64,000 nucleotides of DNA from Chlorobium sp. GTDB lineage: Bacteria > Bacteroidota > Chlorobiia > Chlorobiales > Chlorobiaceae. The notes beneath the pieces are model-generated. The model worked only from the letters and a program-made list of their open reading frames with translations, ran no database searches and was not told where the DNA came from. Shown piece after piece: positions 17,200 to 26,323 of this stretch. Location: positions 62,001 to 126,000 of the forward strand of contig JANQHB010000037.1 of assembly GCA_028277225.1 (NCBI GenBank), written 5' to 3'. Position 1 is the first letter of the stretch. Every line of letters starts with the position of its first letter. The translations under genes and the position numbers were made by a program.

Positions 17200-18831
17200 A
17201 TGAAAACATTTTCCGGTACTTCCCTCTTCGCGCTCGTGCTGCTGCTGCTTGCCATCCAGAAGCCTCTGCATCTCTCTGCAGAGACTTCCGGAGACACGGC
17301 CATTGCTGCGCCCGGCAACACCAGCGTCGTTGTCAACCGGGAACCGGAAGCAATTGACGACAGGCTTGTCATACGTGCATTTTCCGATTCGCTCTCGAAG
17401 CCATCGGGCTTTCCTGTTGTCGTCAACAATACAGCCATCTTTCACCTCCACGGCGGCATCGGCCCTCTTGACGCAGAGCAGCGAGCGTTGAAAACAGCAG
17501 ATATGCTCTCGGCTTTATTCAGCTCCCGTGAACCGGTCGATTCTCTCAGGATCGTTGAAGGCAAAACAGTGACCGCCATCATGGGCTCGTCAGGTATTGT
17601 TTCAGCATTTACCGATGAAGATGCTGCGGCTGAAGATCTGCCCAGAACTGCCCTTGCCGAGAAAGCACTTGAAAGGATACAATTTCTCGCTGAACAGTAC
17701 AGAAAGCAGACCAGCGGAAAAAGTATTCTTTTCGGCGTCCTGAAATCAATCGCCCTGCTCTTCATGCTTGCAGTGTTCTGGCACTACCTGAACAGATTCT
17801 TTACCCTTGCCGACGGCTGGACACAGAAAATCAGGCTGCACCACACGACTGAAAGCCGCAGCAAAATCCTGCAGCTCCTCTCCCCCGATCATATCGCATC
17901 GGGACTCGGATGGTTCACCCGCGCCGTTGAACTGTTTCTGAAAATCCTGCTCCTCTATGCAACGCTTACGACCATCCTGAGCTTTTTTCCCTGGACGGAA
18001 CACATCTCGACCAATCTGCTCGCGTTTGTGCTCAAACCCGCCCAGACCGTAGCCGGTGAACTGGTCACCCTTCTGCCTACACTGATCACCATCTCGATCC
18101 TGATTGCGATTGTGTACTTTATCGGCAAATTCAGTGACACGATATTCCGCAACATCTCGAAAGGCGAGCTCAAGCTCGGAGATTTCGATGTGGAATGGGC
18201 TGAACCGACAAGAAAAATTGTCAAAATAGCCCTCTATGTCATCCTGCTCTTTCTGTTTGTTGCATCGCTCCCCCTGGCAAGCGACAGAACAACGCTCGCT
18301 CTTGCAGTCATACTCTGCCTGACGCTCTCGATCGGTGCCATACCCCTGTTCCAGAATGTTTTTTCCGGCATCATGCTGAACTATACAGGATCGTTCAGAA
18401 CCGGAGACAGAGTAAAAATAGGTGAGGTTACAGGAGATATTATTCACAAGGGCCCGTTTGTCATCCGCCTGAAAAACATGCTCAACGAAATCATTCTCGT
18501 GCCGAACACGATTGCTTTCCGGAACAGGATAATCAACTATACCGAATCGGTCCAGAAATTCGGACACCTTAGCCTGGAAATGGTTTTTCATCTGCAGGAA
18601 AACATCACGATCGATACGCTTCGCAAACAGGTCATCGATGCCGCCCTCGAAACAGACGGAATCCTGCTCGATCCCAAGCCAACGTTACTGAGAACTGAAA
18701 CGAAAAACGGATTATTCGCGTATACACTCAGGGCGCACACCAAAGAAACCAGAAATATTGAACAAACCTATTCAAGACTTCTCCAAAACGTTTTTAACTT
18801 GCTCCACGAGCAAAATTACACCGTCCGCTAA
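17200..18831 (+). CDS. MscS-family mechanosensitive ion channel protein
   Basis: The 543-residue protein starts with a cleavable-looking signal peptide (LFALVLLLLAIQKPLHLSAE) and a periplasmic region to about residue 180. Several membrane segments follow (near 185-200, 245-275, 290-320, 345-390). An MscS core comes last: pore-lining helix region LSIGAIPLFQNVFSGIMLNYTGSFRTGDRVKIGEVTGDI and the beta domain with NEIILVPNTIAFRNRIINY. MscS-type channels release solutes on hypo-osmotic shock. It is larger than E. coli MscS because of the periplasmic extension, whose function is not known. It is followed 47 bases later by a Fur-family gene. Confidence 0.85.
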   Translation: MKTFSGTSLFALVLLLLAIQKPLHLSAETSGDTAIAAPGNTSVVVNREPEAIDDRLVIRAFSDSLSKPSGFPVVVNNTAIFHLHGGIGPLDAEQRALKTADMLSALFSSREPVDSLRIVEGKTVTAIMGSSGIVSAFTDEDAAAEDLPRTALAEKALERIQFLAEQYRKQTSGKSILFGVLKSIALLFMLAVFWHYLNRFFTLADGWTQKIRLHHTTESRSKILQLLSPDHIASGLGWFTRAVELFLKILLLYATLTTILSFFPWTEHISTNLLAFVLKPAQTVAGELVTLLPTLITISILIAIVYFIGKFSDTIFRNISKGELKLGDFDVEWAEPTRKIVKIALYVILLFLFVASLPLASDRTTLALAVILCLTLSIGAIPLFQNVFSGIMLNYTGSFRTGDRVKIGEVTGDIIHKGPFVIRLKNMLNEIILVPNTIAFRNRIINYTESVQKFGHLSLEMVFHLQENITIDTLRKQVIDAALETDGILLDPKPTLLRTETKNGLFAYTLRAHTKETRNIEQTYSRLLQNVFNLLHEQNYTVR

Positions 18832-18878
18832 AAAAGGCGCCGGCGCTCAATATCATTAAAGCAAACAAATCCGATCCT

Positions 18879-19382
18879 ATGACTCCAGCAAAAAAAACAC
18901 GAAAAACCGAGGCTGCCCGTAGAGCCGAAGAGGCTGAAGTAATCTTCAAGGAATCAATGAAAAAGGAAGGGCTCAGATGCACCCGGGAGAGAATAGCCGT
19001 TTTGAGAGAAGTCTACGCGTCCGACAACCACCTGGACGCCGATGAGATTTATATTCACCTGAAGAAAAAGGAAATCAGCATTTCCAGGGCAACGGTCTAC
19101 CATACGCTCGATCTGCTCTTCAAGTTCCATCTGGTAAACAAAGTCGATCTGGGACATAAACACACGCATTATGAGCGCTCCCACGGCGTCACAAATCACC
19201 TTCATATCATTTGCGAACAATGCGACACAGTTGAAGAGGTTCACAGTGAAGAACTGAACAAGCTCCTCGAAAGCCTCTGCGAAAGCAGGGGATTCAAACT
19301 TGGCAGTTACAGCCTCCAGGTCTTTGCAATGTGTCGCGAACAAACAGAAAATGATCGCTGCAAGAAATCCAGGAAAGATTGA
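18879..19382 (+). CDS. Fur-family metal-responsive transcriptional repressor
   Basis: The 167-residue protein has the Fur winged helix (SMKKEGLRCTRERIAVLREVYASDNHLDADEIYIHLKKKEISISRATVYHTLDLLFKFHLV) and a dimerisation/metal domain with THYERSHGVTNHLHIICEQCDTVEEV. A Cys-x2-Cys pair is present, but the second C-terminal Cys pair usual for structural zinc is reduced to a single Cys-containing tail. A basic and alanine-rich N-terminal extension of about 20 residues precedes the domain. Whether it senses iron, zinc or peroxide cannot be told from sequence. It lies just upstream of an antiporter gene. Confidence 0.9.
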   Translation: MTPAKKTRKTEAARRAEEAEVIFKESMKKEGLRCTRERIAVLREVYASDNHLDADEIYIHLKKKEISISRATVYHTLDLLFKFHLVNKVDLGHKHTHYERSHGVTNHLHIICEQCDTVEEVHSEELNKLLESLCESRGFKLGSYSLQVFAMCREQTENDRCKKSRKD

Positions 19383-19494
19383 CAGCCTTCGCAGCGATCA
19401 CAACATCCTGCCACCCTTTTTCATTACCAGGCCAATAGCCTAAATTGCACCTGTATCTTTACCGGTCAGAAGAAAAAACAAGACCCGGCTTTTT

Positions 19495-20757
19495 ATGGAT
19501 GACGTATCGCTTTTTGCCGCCCTGATCGGAGGCATCATCGTTCTCGGTGTTCTGGGTGATTTTCTTTTCACGAAAACCAAGGTTCCCGCTCCGGTCATAC
19601 TCATGCTCGCCGGCATTGTTCTCGGCCCTGCCACGCATATACTCAAAAGCGAGCTTTTTTACGATATAGCCCCCTATTTCGGGACATTCGCACTCATTCT
19701 CATTCTTTTCGAAGGAGGTCTCGACCTTGAATTCGATCTGGTAATACGCCAGTTTTCCTCGGCGCTTCTCCTGGGGCTGCTCTCCTTTTGCGTCGGAGCT
19801 GCGGGCATTGCAATGATATGCCTCACGCTTTTTCAGATGCAGCTCTCAGACGCACTCTTTTACGGCTTCCTTTTCGGCGGCAGCAGCCCGGCGATTATCC
19901 TGCCTGTCCTGCCGAGGCTCTCCATACCGAAAAAACTCAAAACCCTTCTGACGCTTGAAGCCGTCATAAGCGAAGTACTCACGGTCCTTTCGGTAATCAT
20001 CTTTATCAAGATTCGCCAGGAAGGCGAATATGAAGGAGCAACCATCCTCAATCATGTCCTTGCCGGGATCGGGATATCCATTCTCCTTGCCATTGTCAGC
20101 GGACTTTTCTGGAGCCGCTTCATGGGCTACTTCAGCAAGCAGAACCTTGCCTACATGCTTACCCTTGGCTTCATCCTGCTTCTCTATACATTGACCGACT
20201 TCCTCGGTGGCGAAGGCGCTGTCACCATTCTCGCCTTCGGTATTCTGCTCGGCAACAGCAAGCTGCTTGCGACAAAATCCCAATCGGTGCTTGCAAAGAT
20301 CAACAGCACGCTCAACATCAACAATTTCGAACTCGATGAAGTCGTAAAAAAAATCAATGCTGAACTGACATTTCTGGTCAGAACCTTCTTTTTTGTCTTT
20401 ATCGGCCTTCTCTTTGATTTTTCATTTTTTACCCTTGATGTGTTTTTCATAACGGCCGTTGTCCTTGGTATTTTTTTTATCAGCCGGACAGCAACGATCA
20501 ACCTAGTCCGTCCACTTTCTCCATCTCTCCGAAGTGCCCATATTTCCTCGATTCTAAGCCTCATACCAAGGGGACTGGCTACAGCGGTCATGGCGTTCAC
20601 GCTCCTGGAAAGCAATGTCTTTTCATCCACCCTGCTCTTGCCTGTAGTGTTCACGGTCATTCTCGCAAGCAATCTGCTGATGTCGGTCATGGTCTATTAT
20701 TCTGAAAACCGTCACCGGGAACTGCCTGCGGACAATAACACGCCGGATAATCTCTAA
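19495..20757 (+). CDS. Cation:proton antiporter (CPA family, NhaP/KefB-like)
   Basis: The 420-residue integral membrane protein has about twelve hydrophobic segments. Typical antiporter elements are ILMLAGIVLGPATHILK, the ILILFEGGLDLEFD segment with acidic residues in a membrane helix, and FGGSSPAIILPVLPRL. There is no C-terminal TrkA or universal-stress domain, so it is a compact exchanger. It would exchange Na+ or K+ for H+ at the inner membrane. The start ATG at 19495 is followed at once by hydrophobic sequence. An SMR gene follows after 21 bases. Confidence 0.88.
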   Translation: MDDVSLFAALIGGIIVLGVLGDFLFTKTKVPAPVILMLAGIVLGPATHILKSELFYDIAPYFGTFALILILFEGGLDLEFDLVIRQFSSALLLGLLSFCVGAAGIAMICLTLFQMQLSDALFYGFLFGGSSPAIILPVLPRLSIPKKLKTLLTLEAVISEVLTVLSVIIFIKIRQEGEYEGATILNHVLAGIGISILLAIVSGLFWSRFMGYFSKQNLAYMLTLGFILLLYTLTDFLGGEGAVTILAFGILLGNSKLLATKSQSVLAKINSTLNINNFELDEVVKKINAELTFLVRTFFFVFIGLLFDFSFFTLDVFFITAVVLGIFFISRTATINLVRPLSPSLRSAHISSILSLIPRGLATAVMAFTLLESNVFSSTLLLPVVFTVILASNLLMSVMVYYSENRHRELPADNNTPDNL

Positions 20758-20778
20758 CCTCTTAATCACCGCCATACC

Positions 20779-21102
20779 ATGCACTGGCTCTATCTGTCCG
20801 TAGCGATCATTCTGGAAGTTGCAGGAACAACCTGTATGAAACTGTCAGAAGGGTTTTCAAAAACGGTTCCGTCAGTTTCAATTTTTATTTTTTACGGCTT
20901 AAGCTTTACCTTCCTCACACTGGCACTGAAAGCGCTTCCCATAGGAATAACCTATGCTATCTGGGCCGCTGCCGGCACAGCGCTGATAACCATGGTCGGT
21001 ATTGCCTGGTTCGGTGAATCAGTAAACCTGTTGAAACTGTTTTCTCTTGCCCTGATCATAATCGGCGTTGCCGGACTGCATCTCAGCAGAGAATCGATGT
21101 AA
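20779..21102 (+). CDS. Small multidrug resistance (SMR/EmrE-type) exporter
   Basis: The 107-residue protein has four membrane helices and the signature WLYLSVAIILEVAGTTCMKLSEGF, with the essential membrane glutamate at Glu13. Further family elements are GLSFTFLTLALKALPIGITYAIWAAAGTAL and WFGESVNLLKLFSLALIIIGVAGLHL. Such proteins work as antiparallel dimers exchanging drug cations, polyamines or guanidinium for protons. The real substrate cannot be inferred. It lies 11 bases before proB and probably shares its transcript with the antiporter. Confidence 0.93.
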   Translation: MHWLYLSVAIILEVAGTTCMKLSEGFSKTVPSVSIFIFYGLSFTFLTLALKALPIGITYAIWAAAGTALITMVGIAWFGESVNLLKLFSLALIIIGVAGLHLSRESM

Positions 21103-21113
21103 TACATCATATC

Positions 21114-22199
21114 ATGAATGAAGCGATATACCGAAAAGTCGTCGTAAAGGTAGGCACCAACGTCATCACAAACGACCGGGGGGAGCTTGACCTGCAGATT
21201 CTCGATCTGCTGGTCCGGCAACTGGCCGAACTTCGCCGGCTTGGGGTTGAAATACTTCTTGTTTCTTCCGGTGCTGTCGGTGCCGGCCGCGCCCTGGTCC
21301 GGCTGCCTTCAAACGTATCGCCCGTTGCTTCCAGACAGGTGCTTTCTTCGACCGGTCAGGTACGTCTGATCAATACCTATGCCGACCTTTTCGGACAAAA
21401 GGGCATCACTGTAGCGCAAATCCTCGTAACAAAAAGCGATTTTCGGGACCGCCTTCATTATCTCAACATCAGAACCTGCCTCACATCCCTCCTGGAGCAT
21501 GACATCATACCGATCGTCAATGAAAATGACGCCGTTTCGGTCACCGAACTCATGTTTACCGACAACGACGAGCTTTCGGGAATGATCGCCTCCATGATGC
21601 AGGTCGACGCCTATATCATCCTTTCACATGTCAACGGACTGTTCGATATGTCCAATGACAAAACTGATCCTCAGCTGATCAGCCGGATCGACATTGCAAC
21701 AGAACATTTTCACCAGTATATCAAACCCGGCAAATCGGAATTCGGCAGGGGCGGCATGCTCACAAAATGCCATATCGCTCATAAACTCGCCCGTTTCGGG
21801 ATCACCGTTCATATTACCAACGGACGAAAACCCGATATTCTTCTCGACATTCTCGGTGGCAAGGAGGCAGGAACCACCTTTGTTGCCCAAAAACCTGTTC
21901 ACGGACGCAAACGATGGATAGCACATAGCGAGGGTCTTGAAAAAGGTGCCGTCACCATCAATTCCGGTGCCGAATCGGCCCTGAGATCCACGGCAAGGGC
22001 AAACAGCCTTCTCCCGGTTGGCATCGTGTCGGTCATAGGAACTTTTTTCAAAGGAGATATCATCAAGATCTGCTCTGAAAACGGAAACGCAATCGGTTAC
22101 GGCATGGCTCAATACGGCTCTGAACAGACCAGGAAGCTTTTGGGCAAAAAGGGCGAAAAGCCCCTTATCCATTACGACTACCTCTATCTTGAAGTGTGA
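21114..22199 (+). CDS. proB: Glutamate 5-kinase with PUA domain
   Basis: ProB phosphorylates glutamate in the first step of proline synthesis. The 361-residue protein has the amino-acid kinase fold (VVKVGTNVIT, LLVSSGAVGAGR, PIVNENDAVS, FGRGGMLTKCHIA) and a C-terminal PUA domain from about residue 275 (GAVTINSGAESALRS, SLLPVGIVSVIGTFFKGDII). Its partner proA lies about 1.9 kb downstream on the same strand, separated by two divergent-strand genes, so the proBA pair is split. Confidence 0.96.
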   Translation: MNEAIYRKVVVKVGTNVITNDRGELDLQILDLLVRQLAELRRLGVEILLVSSGAVGAGRALVRLPSNVSPVASRQVLSSTGQVRLINTYADLFGQKGITVAQILVTKSDFRDRLHYLNIRTCLTSLLEHDIIPIVNENDAVSVTELMFTDNDELSGMIASMMQVDAYIILSHVNGLFDMSNDKTDPQLISRIDIATEHFHQYIKPGKSEFGRGGMLTKCHIAHKLARFGITVHITNGRKPDILLDILGGKEAGTTFVAQKPVHGRKRWIAHSEGLEKGAVTINSGAESALRSTARANSLLPVGIVSVIGTFFKGDIIKICSENGNAIGYGMAQYGSEQTRKLLGKKGEKPLIHYDYLYLEV

Positions 22200-22300
22200 A
22201 AGAAAACAGACGGTATCGTATCCAATCCCTGCGGGAGAAGCAGTACCCCCGGCTCGACAAAAGGATCGTTCAGGAGATACCGGGAGAGCAAGAAGACCCT

Positions 22301-22738
22301 CTATCTGGAGTCACCGGATTTGATGGAAAGAGGCGCGCCTTTGATACCCGCATAGAAAACAATGATCTCGGCAGTCTCATTGCCCCTGTTTTCTCCATAA
22401 TGCCAGGTATCGACAACTTCGACAATCGTATCTCCTTCCCTGAGATGAAGCACCTCTCCTTTTGAGGTGGTTACTGTCAGTTCGCCTTTGGTCATCACTC
22501 CGGCATTAATGACAGGATGTTTATGCAGAGGCAGCTTCATGCCGGCAGGGACCGCAATTCTGAGAATCGTCACTTCCGGCCTGCCGGAAGGATAATCCGG
22601 CAGCATTTGACCATTCCAGCTTGAAGAGGTTTTAACGAGCGTCTCGACCTTTGCGGCAAGAGGCCCCCTTGCAATGGCAGGGCTGGAAACAAGACAGACA
22701 AGCAGAAAAGACCAGAACAGTTTCAGCATGGACGGCAT
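22301..22738 (-). CDS. Exported cupin-domain protein
   Basis: A start at 22738 (or 22729) gives a signal peptide (MLKLFWSFLLVCLVSSPAIARG) followed by a single cupin domain of about 100 residues. The cupin contains PAGMKLPLHKHPVINAGVMTKGELTVTTSKGEVLHLREGDTIVEVVDTWHYGENRG. The histidines of HKH and the later Glu and His are the expected metal ligands. The longer upstream frame would overlap the preceding gene and is unlikely. The protein is probably periplasmic and binds a metal or small ligand; no reaction can be assigned. It follows the 22764-23633 gene by about 25 bases. Confidence 0.8.
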   Translation of the reverse strand: MPSMLKLFWSFLLVCLVSSPAIARGPLAAKVETLVKTSSSWNGQMLPDYPSGRPEVTILRIAVPAGMKLPLHKHPVINAGVMTKGELTVTTSKGEVLHLREGDTIVEVVDTWHYGENRGNETAEIIVFYAGIKGAPLSIKSGDSR

Positions 22739-22763
22739 GGTTTTGGCTGCATTTTCACAAAAA

Positions 22764-23633
22764 TCACCGGCAGGCATCAGCTCTATCGACAAGGGCAAGG
22801 GTAAGCAGCATCGATCCATAGGTTGTCCCGTCAGAACGTTCTGCCCTGCAGTTAAAAATATAATCTCCAGCATCATCCCTGCCCTTGAATTTCGCGGTCA
22901 TATTGATATTTTCACCGGCAAAAGCAAAGGCATCGGCCTTTACGTCGGCAGAAACAACCTTGTAACGGGTCGTGTCTCCCCCGGTCAGCTGCGCCATAAG
23001 TCTGCCTGCCGTCCTGCTCAGCCCATGCATGAGAATAGCAACCGGGATACAGGGAAAAGACGCAAAATGTCCGCTGCACTCCTCGGGTTTGAAAGGACCG
23101 AATCGGGCATGTATTGTGTGGTCGATGAATTCGATGTTGGATAACGGAAACTGCAGGGCATAGGGATTGCCTGCAAGTGAATAATCGTAATCCTGCCTCT
23201 TCTCATTGAACATCCTCTGGAAAAGCTGTTCGCTCATGATTGAATAAGAGGTATTCAACGTGTAGAGCAGCGTCCTGTCCGGAGCATACAATTCAGAGAA
23301 TACCAAACCGTTTCTTTTGTCGATATTCAGCGTTCTGGCCACCCCGGAAAACGTTCTGCTCTGAATAATCGCATTATTATTCACATTCCTCAGTTCTGCG
23401 CTCAACGCAATGTAATAATGCTTTTTCTTTACAGGATTGGACTTTGCCAGCGCACATGCGCCAAGTACAGCCAGATGTCGCCCAACCTCGGCGGCGGCAA
23501 TACAGCCCGCCTCACTTTCCATCGGTTGCTCAGCGGCAAAATCCGCTGTAACCTCATCATCGGATAATGATACATTATCCAATGCATAATACGGTGCGGT
23601 AACACCAATAGTATCGATAATCACTTCAGACAT
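22764..23633 (-). CDS. Unknown protein of 289 residues, possibly hot-dog fold
   Basis: I do not recognise this protein with certainty. It is soluble, without signal peptide. It contains ESEAGCIAAAEVGRHLAVLGACALAKSNPVKKKHYYIALSAELRNV and later PVAILMHGLSRTAGRLMAQLTGG followed by a beta-rich end. Both halves have an acidic or polar residue in a long helix followed by strands, which resembles a tandem hot-dog fold as in acyl-ACP dehydratases or thioesterases; this is only a structural guess. It precedes the cupin gene on the same strand. Its ATG shares the CATG at 23631-23634 with a plus-strand ORF. Confidence 0.7.
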   Translation of the reverse strand: MSEVIIDTIGVTAPYYALDNVSLSDDEVTADFAAEQPMESEAGCIAAAEVGRHLAVLGACALAKSNPVKKKHYYIALSAELRNVNNNAIIQSRTFSGVARTLNIDKRNGLVFSELYAPDRTLLYTLNTSYSIMSEQLFQRMFNEKRQDYDYSLAGNPYALQFPLSNIEFIDHTIHARFGPFKPEECSGHFASFPCIPVAILMHGLSRTAGRLMAQLTGGDTTRYKVVSADVKADAFAFAGENINMTAKFKGRDDAGDYIFNCRAERSDGTTYGSMLLTLALVDRADACR

Positions 23634-23645
23634 GAGTACTACATT

Positions 23646-23741
23646 TTACTGCTTGGGAATAGAAACGCTCTTGTCACTGGTTGCTTCTCCTGCCGGTGTT
23701 TTCAATACGACCGTAAAATGGACTGGAAAGAAAAATCTCAC
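23646..23741 (-). CDS. Candidate 31-residue small protein upstream of the unknown gene
   Basis: A GTG at 23741 preceded by GAGGA about nine bases away opens a frame ending in the protein-like sequence TVVLKTPAGEATSDKSVSIPKQ. It stops 12 bases before the next gene on the same strand. Spacing and ribosome site support expression, but length and lack of a known family make this tentative. A plus-strand ORF (23632-23784) occupies the same bases and cannot be excluded. Confidence 0.3.
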   Translation of the reverse strand: MRFFFPVHFTVVLKTPAGEATSDKSVSIPKQ

Positions 23742-24100
23742 TATAGACGTTCCTCAAGGCACACAGACCCTGACACGTCCATAAACCCGTTACATACGCT
23801 ATCTGAAGAAAGGGGCATGGGGGACTGTTTGACGTACTAATGCGTAACAGCGACAATATATTGAAGTTAAATACAATAAAAAAAGAGAAATAGCACAAAG
23901 AATACCACTTCTGTCATTTTTTTATCTACCATGATTTATACAGGTCCTCGACCGGAAAACTGTTTGTACTGAAGACTGCCGAACAACCCTCATGCAGGAG
24001 TCTCCGGAATACGCTGTTCTTGCAGAAAAGCAGGTCTGATTCCGGAAAATCTTGTTACATTCGAAAAGTCAAATACGCAATCATCGGCAAGCAGGAAACA
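23742..24100. other. Intergenic region before proA, nothing recognised
   Basis: No reading frame with coding character, terminator or repeat was recognised apart from a short AT-rich stretch near 23868-23935. The region should contain the proA promoter. Confidence 0.4.
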
Positions 24101-25354
24101 ATGAAAAAAATCATACTGGACAGACTTCAATCGGTCAGAGAGGCAAGCAGAAAACTCTGTACAATCCCCGACAACATCATTGGCGGGATTCTGAACGACC
24201 TTGCTGATGCAATTCCTGAAAGATCAAGAGAGATCCTCGAAGCGAACCAGAAGGATCTGACAAGGATGAGTCCCGATGATCCCAAATACGACCGACTGCT
24301 GCTCAACGATGCACGCCTTGCTTCCATTGCCGATGACATCCGGAACGTAGCCGCACTCCCGTCTCCCGTCGGCATAGTTCTCGAAAAAAGAACATTGCCG
24401 GGTGGACTGCACCTGCAAAAAACAACCGTTCCTCTTGGCGTCGTTGGAATCATCTACGAATCAAGACCGAACGTCACATTCGATGTATTTTCTCTCTGCC
24501 TCAAATCCGGCAATGCGACCGTCCTCAAGGGAGGAAGCGATGCAATGTACTCGAACATCGCAATAGCAGGACTTATCCATGACGTTCTCGTCAGCCACAA
24601 AATCGGCAGCGACACCCTCTACCTCCTGCCGGCCGAACGTGAAGCCGCAGAAATAATGCTTAATGCCGTCGGCTATATCGATGTGATCATTCCCAGAGGC
24701 AGCCAGCAGCTTATTGATTTTGCAAGAGCCAAATCAACGGTTCCGGTCATCGAAACCGGTGCGGGAATTGTCCACACCTACATCGACCGCAGTGCCGACC
24801 TGTCTATGGCAACCGATATTGTCAGGAACGCCAAAACAAGAAGACCGAGCGTCTGCAATGCACTTGACACACTCATTCTACACCGGGACCGGCTCGATGA
24901 TCTCTCGACAATCGCCGGTCCTCTTGCAGAAAAAAAGGTGATCATCTTTGCCGACCAGGAAGCCTATCCTGCCCTGCTCGGCAGCTATCCGTCAGAACTC
25001 CTGTTTAAGGCAGAAGAAAAGCACTTCGGCACGGAATTCCTTTCACTGAAAATGTCGGTCAGGACCGTTGGCGATCTCGAAGAGGCTCTGGCTCATATAG
25101 CACGATACAGTTCGATGCACAGCGAAGCGATCGTATCCAGTGATCCCGATGTCACCGAAGCGTTTCTCAAACGTGTAGACGCTGCTGTCGTCTATGCCAA
25201 TACATCCACGGCATTCACCGATGGAGCCCAGTTCGGCCTTGGCGCGGAAATAGGGATCAGCACCCAGAAACTGCATGCCCGCGGACCGATGGCACTGCAG
25301 GAACTCACTAGCTATAAATGGATCATTGAAGGCGACGGCCAGATACGGCCTTAG
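24101..25354 (+). CDS. proA: Gamma-glutamyl phosphate reductase
   Basis: ProA reduces glutamyl 5-phosphate to glutamate semialdehyde, the second step of proline synthesis. The start at 24101 follows an AGGAAA ribosome site and matches the family N-terminus, giving 417 residues. Landmarks are VPLGVVGIIYESRPNVTFDVFSLCLKSGNATVLKGGSDA, IPRGSQQLIDFA and the catalytic cysteine in RRPSVCNALDTL, followed by GLGAEIGISTQKLHARGPMAL. Its partner proB lies upstream, beyond two genes on the other strand. Confidence 0.96.
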   Translation: MKKIILDRLQSVREASRKLCTIPDNIIGGILNDLADAIPERSREILEANQKDLTRMSPDDPKYDRLLLNDARLASIADDIRNVAALPSPVGIVLEKRTLPGGLHLQKTTVPLGVVGIIYESRPNVTFDVFSLCLKSGNATVLKGGSDAMYSNIAIAGLIHDVLVSHKIGSDTLYLLPAEREAAEIMLNAVGYIDVIIPRGSQQLIDFARAKSTVPVIETGAGIVHTYIDRSADLSMATDIVRNAKTRRPSVCNALDTLILHRDRLDDLSTIAGPLAEKKVIIFADQEAYPALLGSYPSELLFKAEEKHFGTEFLSLKMSVRTVGDLEEALAHIARYSSMHSEAIVSSDPDVTEAFLKRVDAAVVYANTSTAFTDGAQFGLGAEIGISTQKLHARGPMALQELTSYKWIIEGDGQIRP

Positions 25355-25430
25355 AAGATTGTTGAGGTGTTCTATAACGTCAGTAATTAAGCGATGTGTG
25401 TCGTTGAAAAATCTTAAAAGAATTTTACAG

Positions 25431-25470
25431 GTCTTATAGGTCCTATACGTCCTATAAGTCCTATAGGACC
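25431..25470. repeat. Tandem 9-bp GTCCTATAN repeat array
   Basis: About four units related to GTCCTATAG follow each other in phase (GTCTTATAG, GTCCTATAC, GTCCTATAA, GTCCTATAG), then GACC. The same unit builds the palindrome at 2767-2806. It lies between proA and lolD. The function is unknown. Confidence 0.75.
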
Positions 25471-25567
25471 CATGATATAAAACTCTATTTTACTCTCTTT
25501 TGCAATGGCCGTCAGTGCATGATGCCCGGCCCTTCTCAAGGAAAACAATCCGATCGACTGTATTTTC

Positions 25568-26257
25568 ATGCTTGAAACAAGAAACATCTGCAAATCATAT
25601 TCGCTTCCCGGGCAGAAAAGTCTGGAGATCCTCCGCGGTGTCGATCTGGAGGCGAACCGGGGGGAAATGGTGACTATTGTCGGCGCATCGGGCAGCGGAA
25701 AAACAACCCTGCTCAACCTGCTGGGTACCCTTGACACTCCTGACAGCGGTGAAATTGTTTTCGATGGCACAACAATTTTTCAACACAACCGCTACACCCT
25801 TTCGCAGAAAGACCTGGCTGCGTTCAGAAACAGAACGATCGGTTTTGTCTTCCAGTTTCACCATCTCCTCTCGGACTTTTCAGCAGTTGAAAATGTCGCA
25901 ATGGCTGAATTCATCGCGACAGGCAAACTCAGTCCGGCAAAGGAAAAAGCCACCAGGATCCTTGAAAAACTCGGGCTCGAAAACCGCCTGAACCATCTTC
26001 CCACAGAGCTTTCCGGCGGTGAACAGCAACGTGTGGCAATTGCCCGGGCGCTGATGAACGAACCGTCGATGATCCTTGCCGACGAACCGAGCGGCAATCT
26101 CGACAACCGAAACAGTTCAATACTCTACGACCTGATGGCCGAACTCAGCAAGGAACACAAAACGTCTTTTGTCATTGTGACGCATAACGAAGACTACGCT
26201 GCAACAGCCGACAGATGCCTGAAAATGGAAAATGGGAAGCTCCTCCCGAAAGAATAA
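25568..26257 (+). CDS. lolD: ABC transporter ATPase, LolD-type (lipoprotein release)
   Basis: The 229-residue nucleotide-binding protein has Walker A GASGSGKTT, the LolD/MacB-type VFQFHHLLSDFSAVENVAM segment, signature LSGGEQQRVAIARAL, Walker B MILADEPSGNLD and the switch His in VIVTHNEDYA. Its closest pattern is LolD, which powers release of outer-membrane lipoproteins with LolC/E. The permease is not adjacent here. A related MacB-type export role is possible. Confidence 0.82.
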   Translation: MLETRNICKSYSLPGQKSLEILRGVDLEANRGEMVTIVGASGSGKTTLLNLLGTLDTPDSGEIVFDGTTIFQHNRYTLSQKDLAAFRNRTIGFVFQFHHLLSDFSAVENVAMAEFIATGKLSPAKEKATRILEKLGLENRLNHLPTELSGGEQQRVAIARALMNEPSMILADEPSGNLDNRNSSILYDLMAELSKEHKTSFVIVTHNEDYAATADRCLKMENGKLLPKE

Positions 26258-26323
26258 TAACAATTGCAGCAGCCTTCATCTTATTGTCCTTAAACTCCTG
26301 TTCAATTTACCTGGTAACAATTC

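Noticed and set aside
22196..22465. 89-codon plus-strand ORF overlapping the proB stop (GTG start)
   Set aside because: Most of it is antisense to the cupin gene; the first 35 codons have no recognised family, so it is probably chance.
23632..23784. 50-codon plus-strand ORF starting at the shared CATG
   Set aside because: Not listed as a gene because there is no ribosome site; the minus-strand frame in the same place has better start signals. Kept only as a finding.
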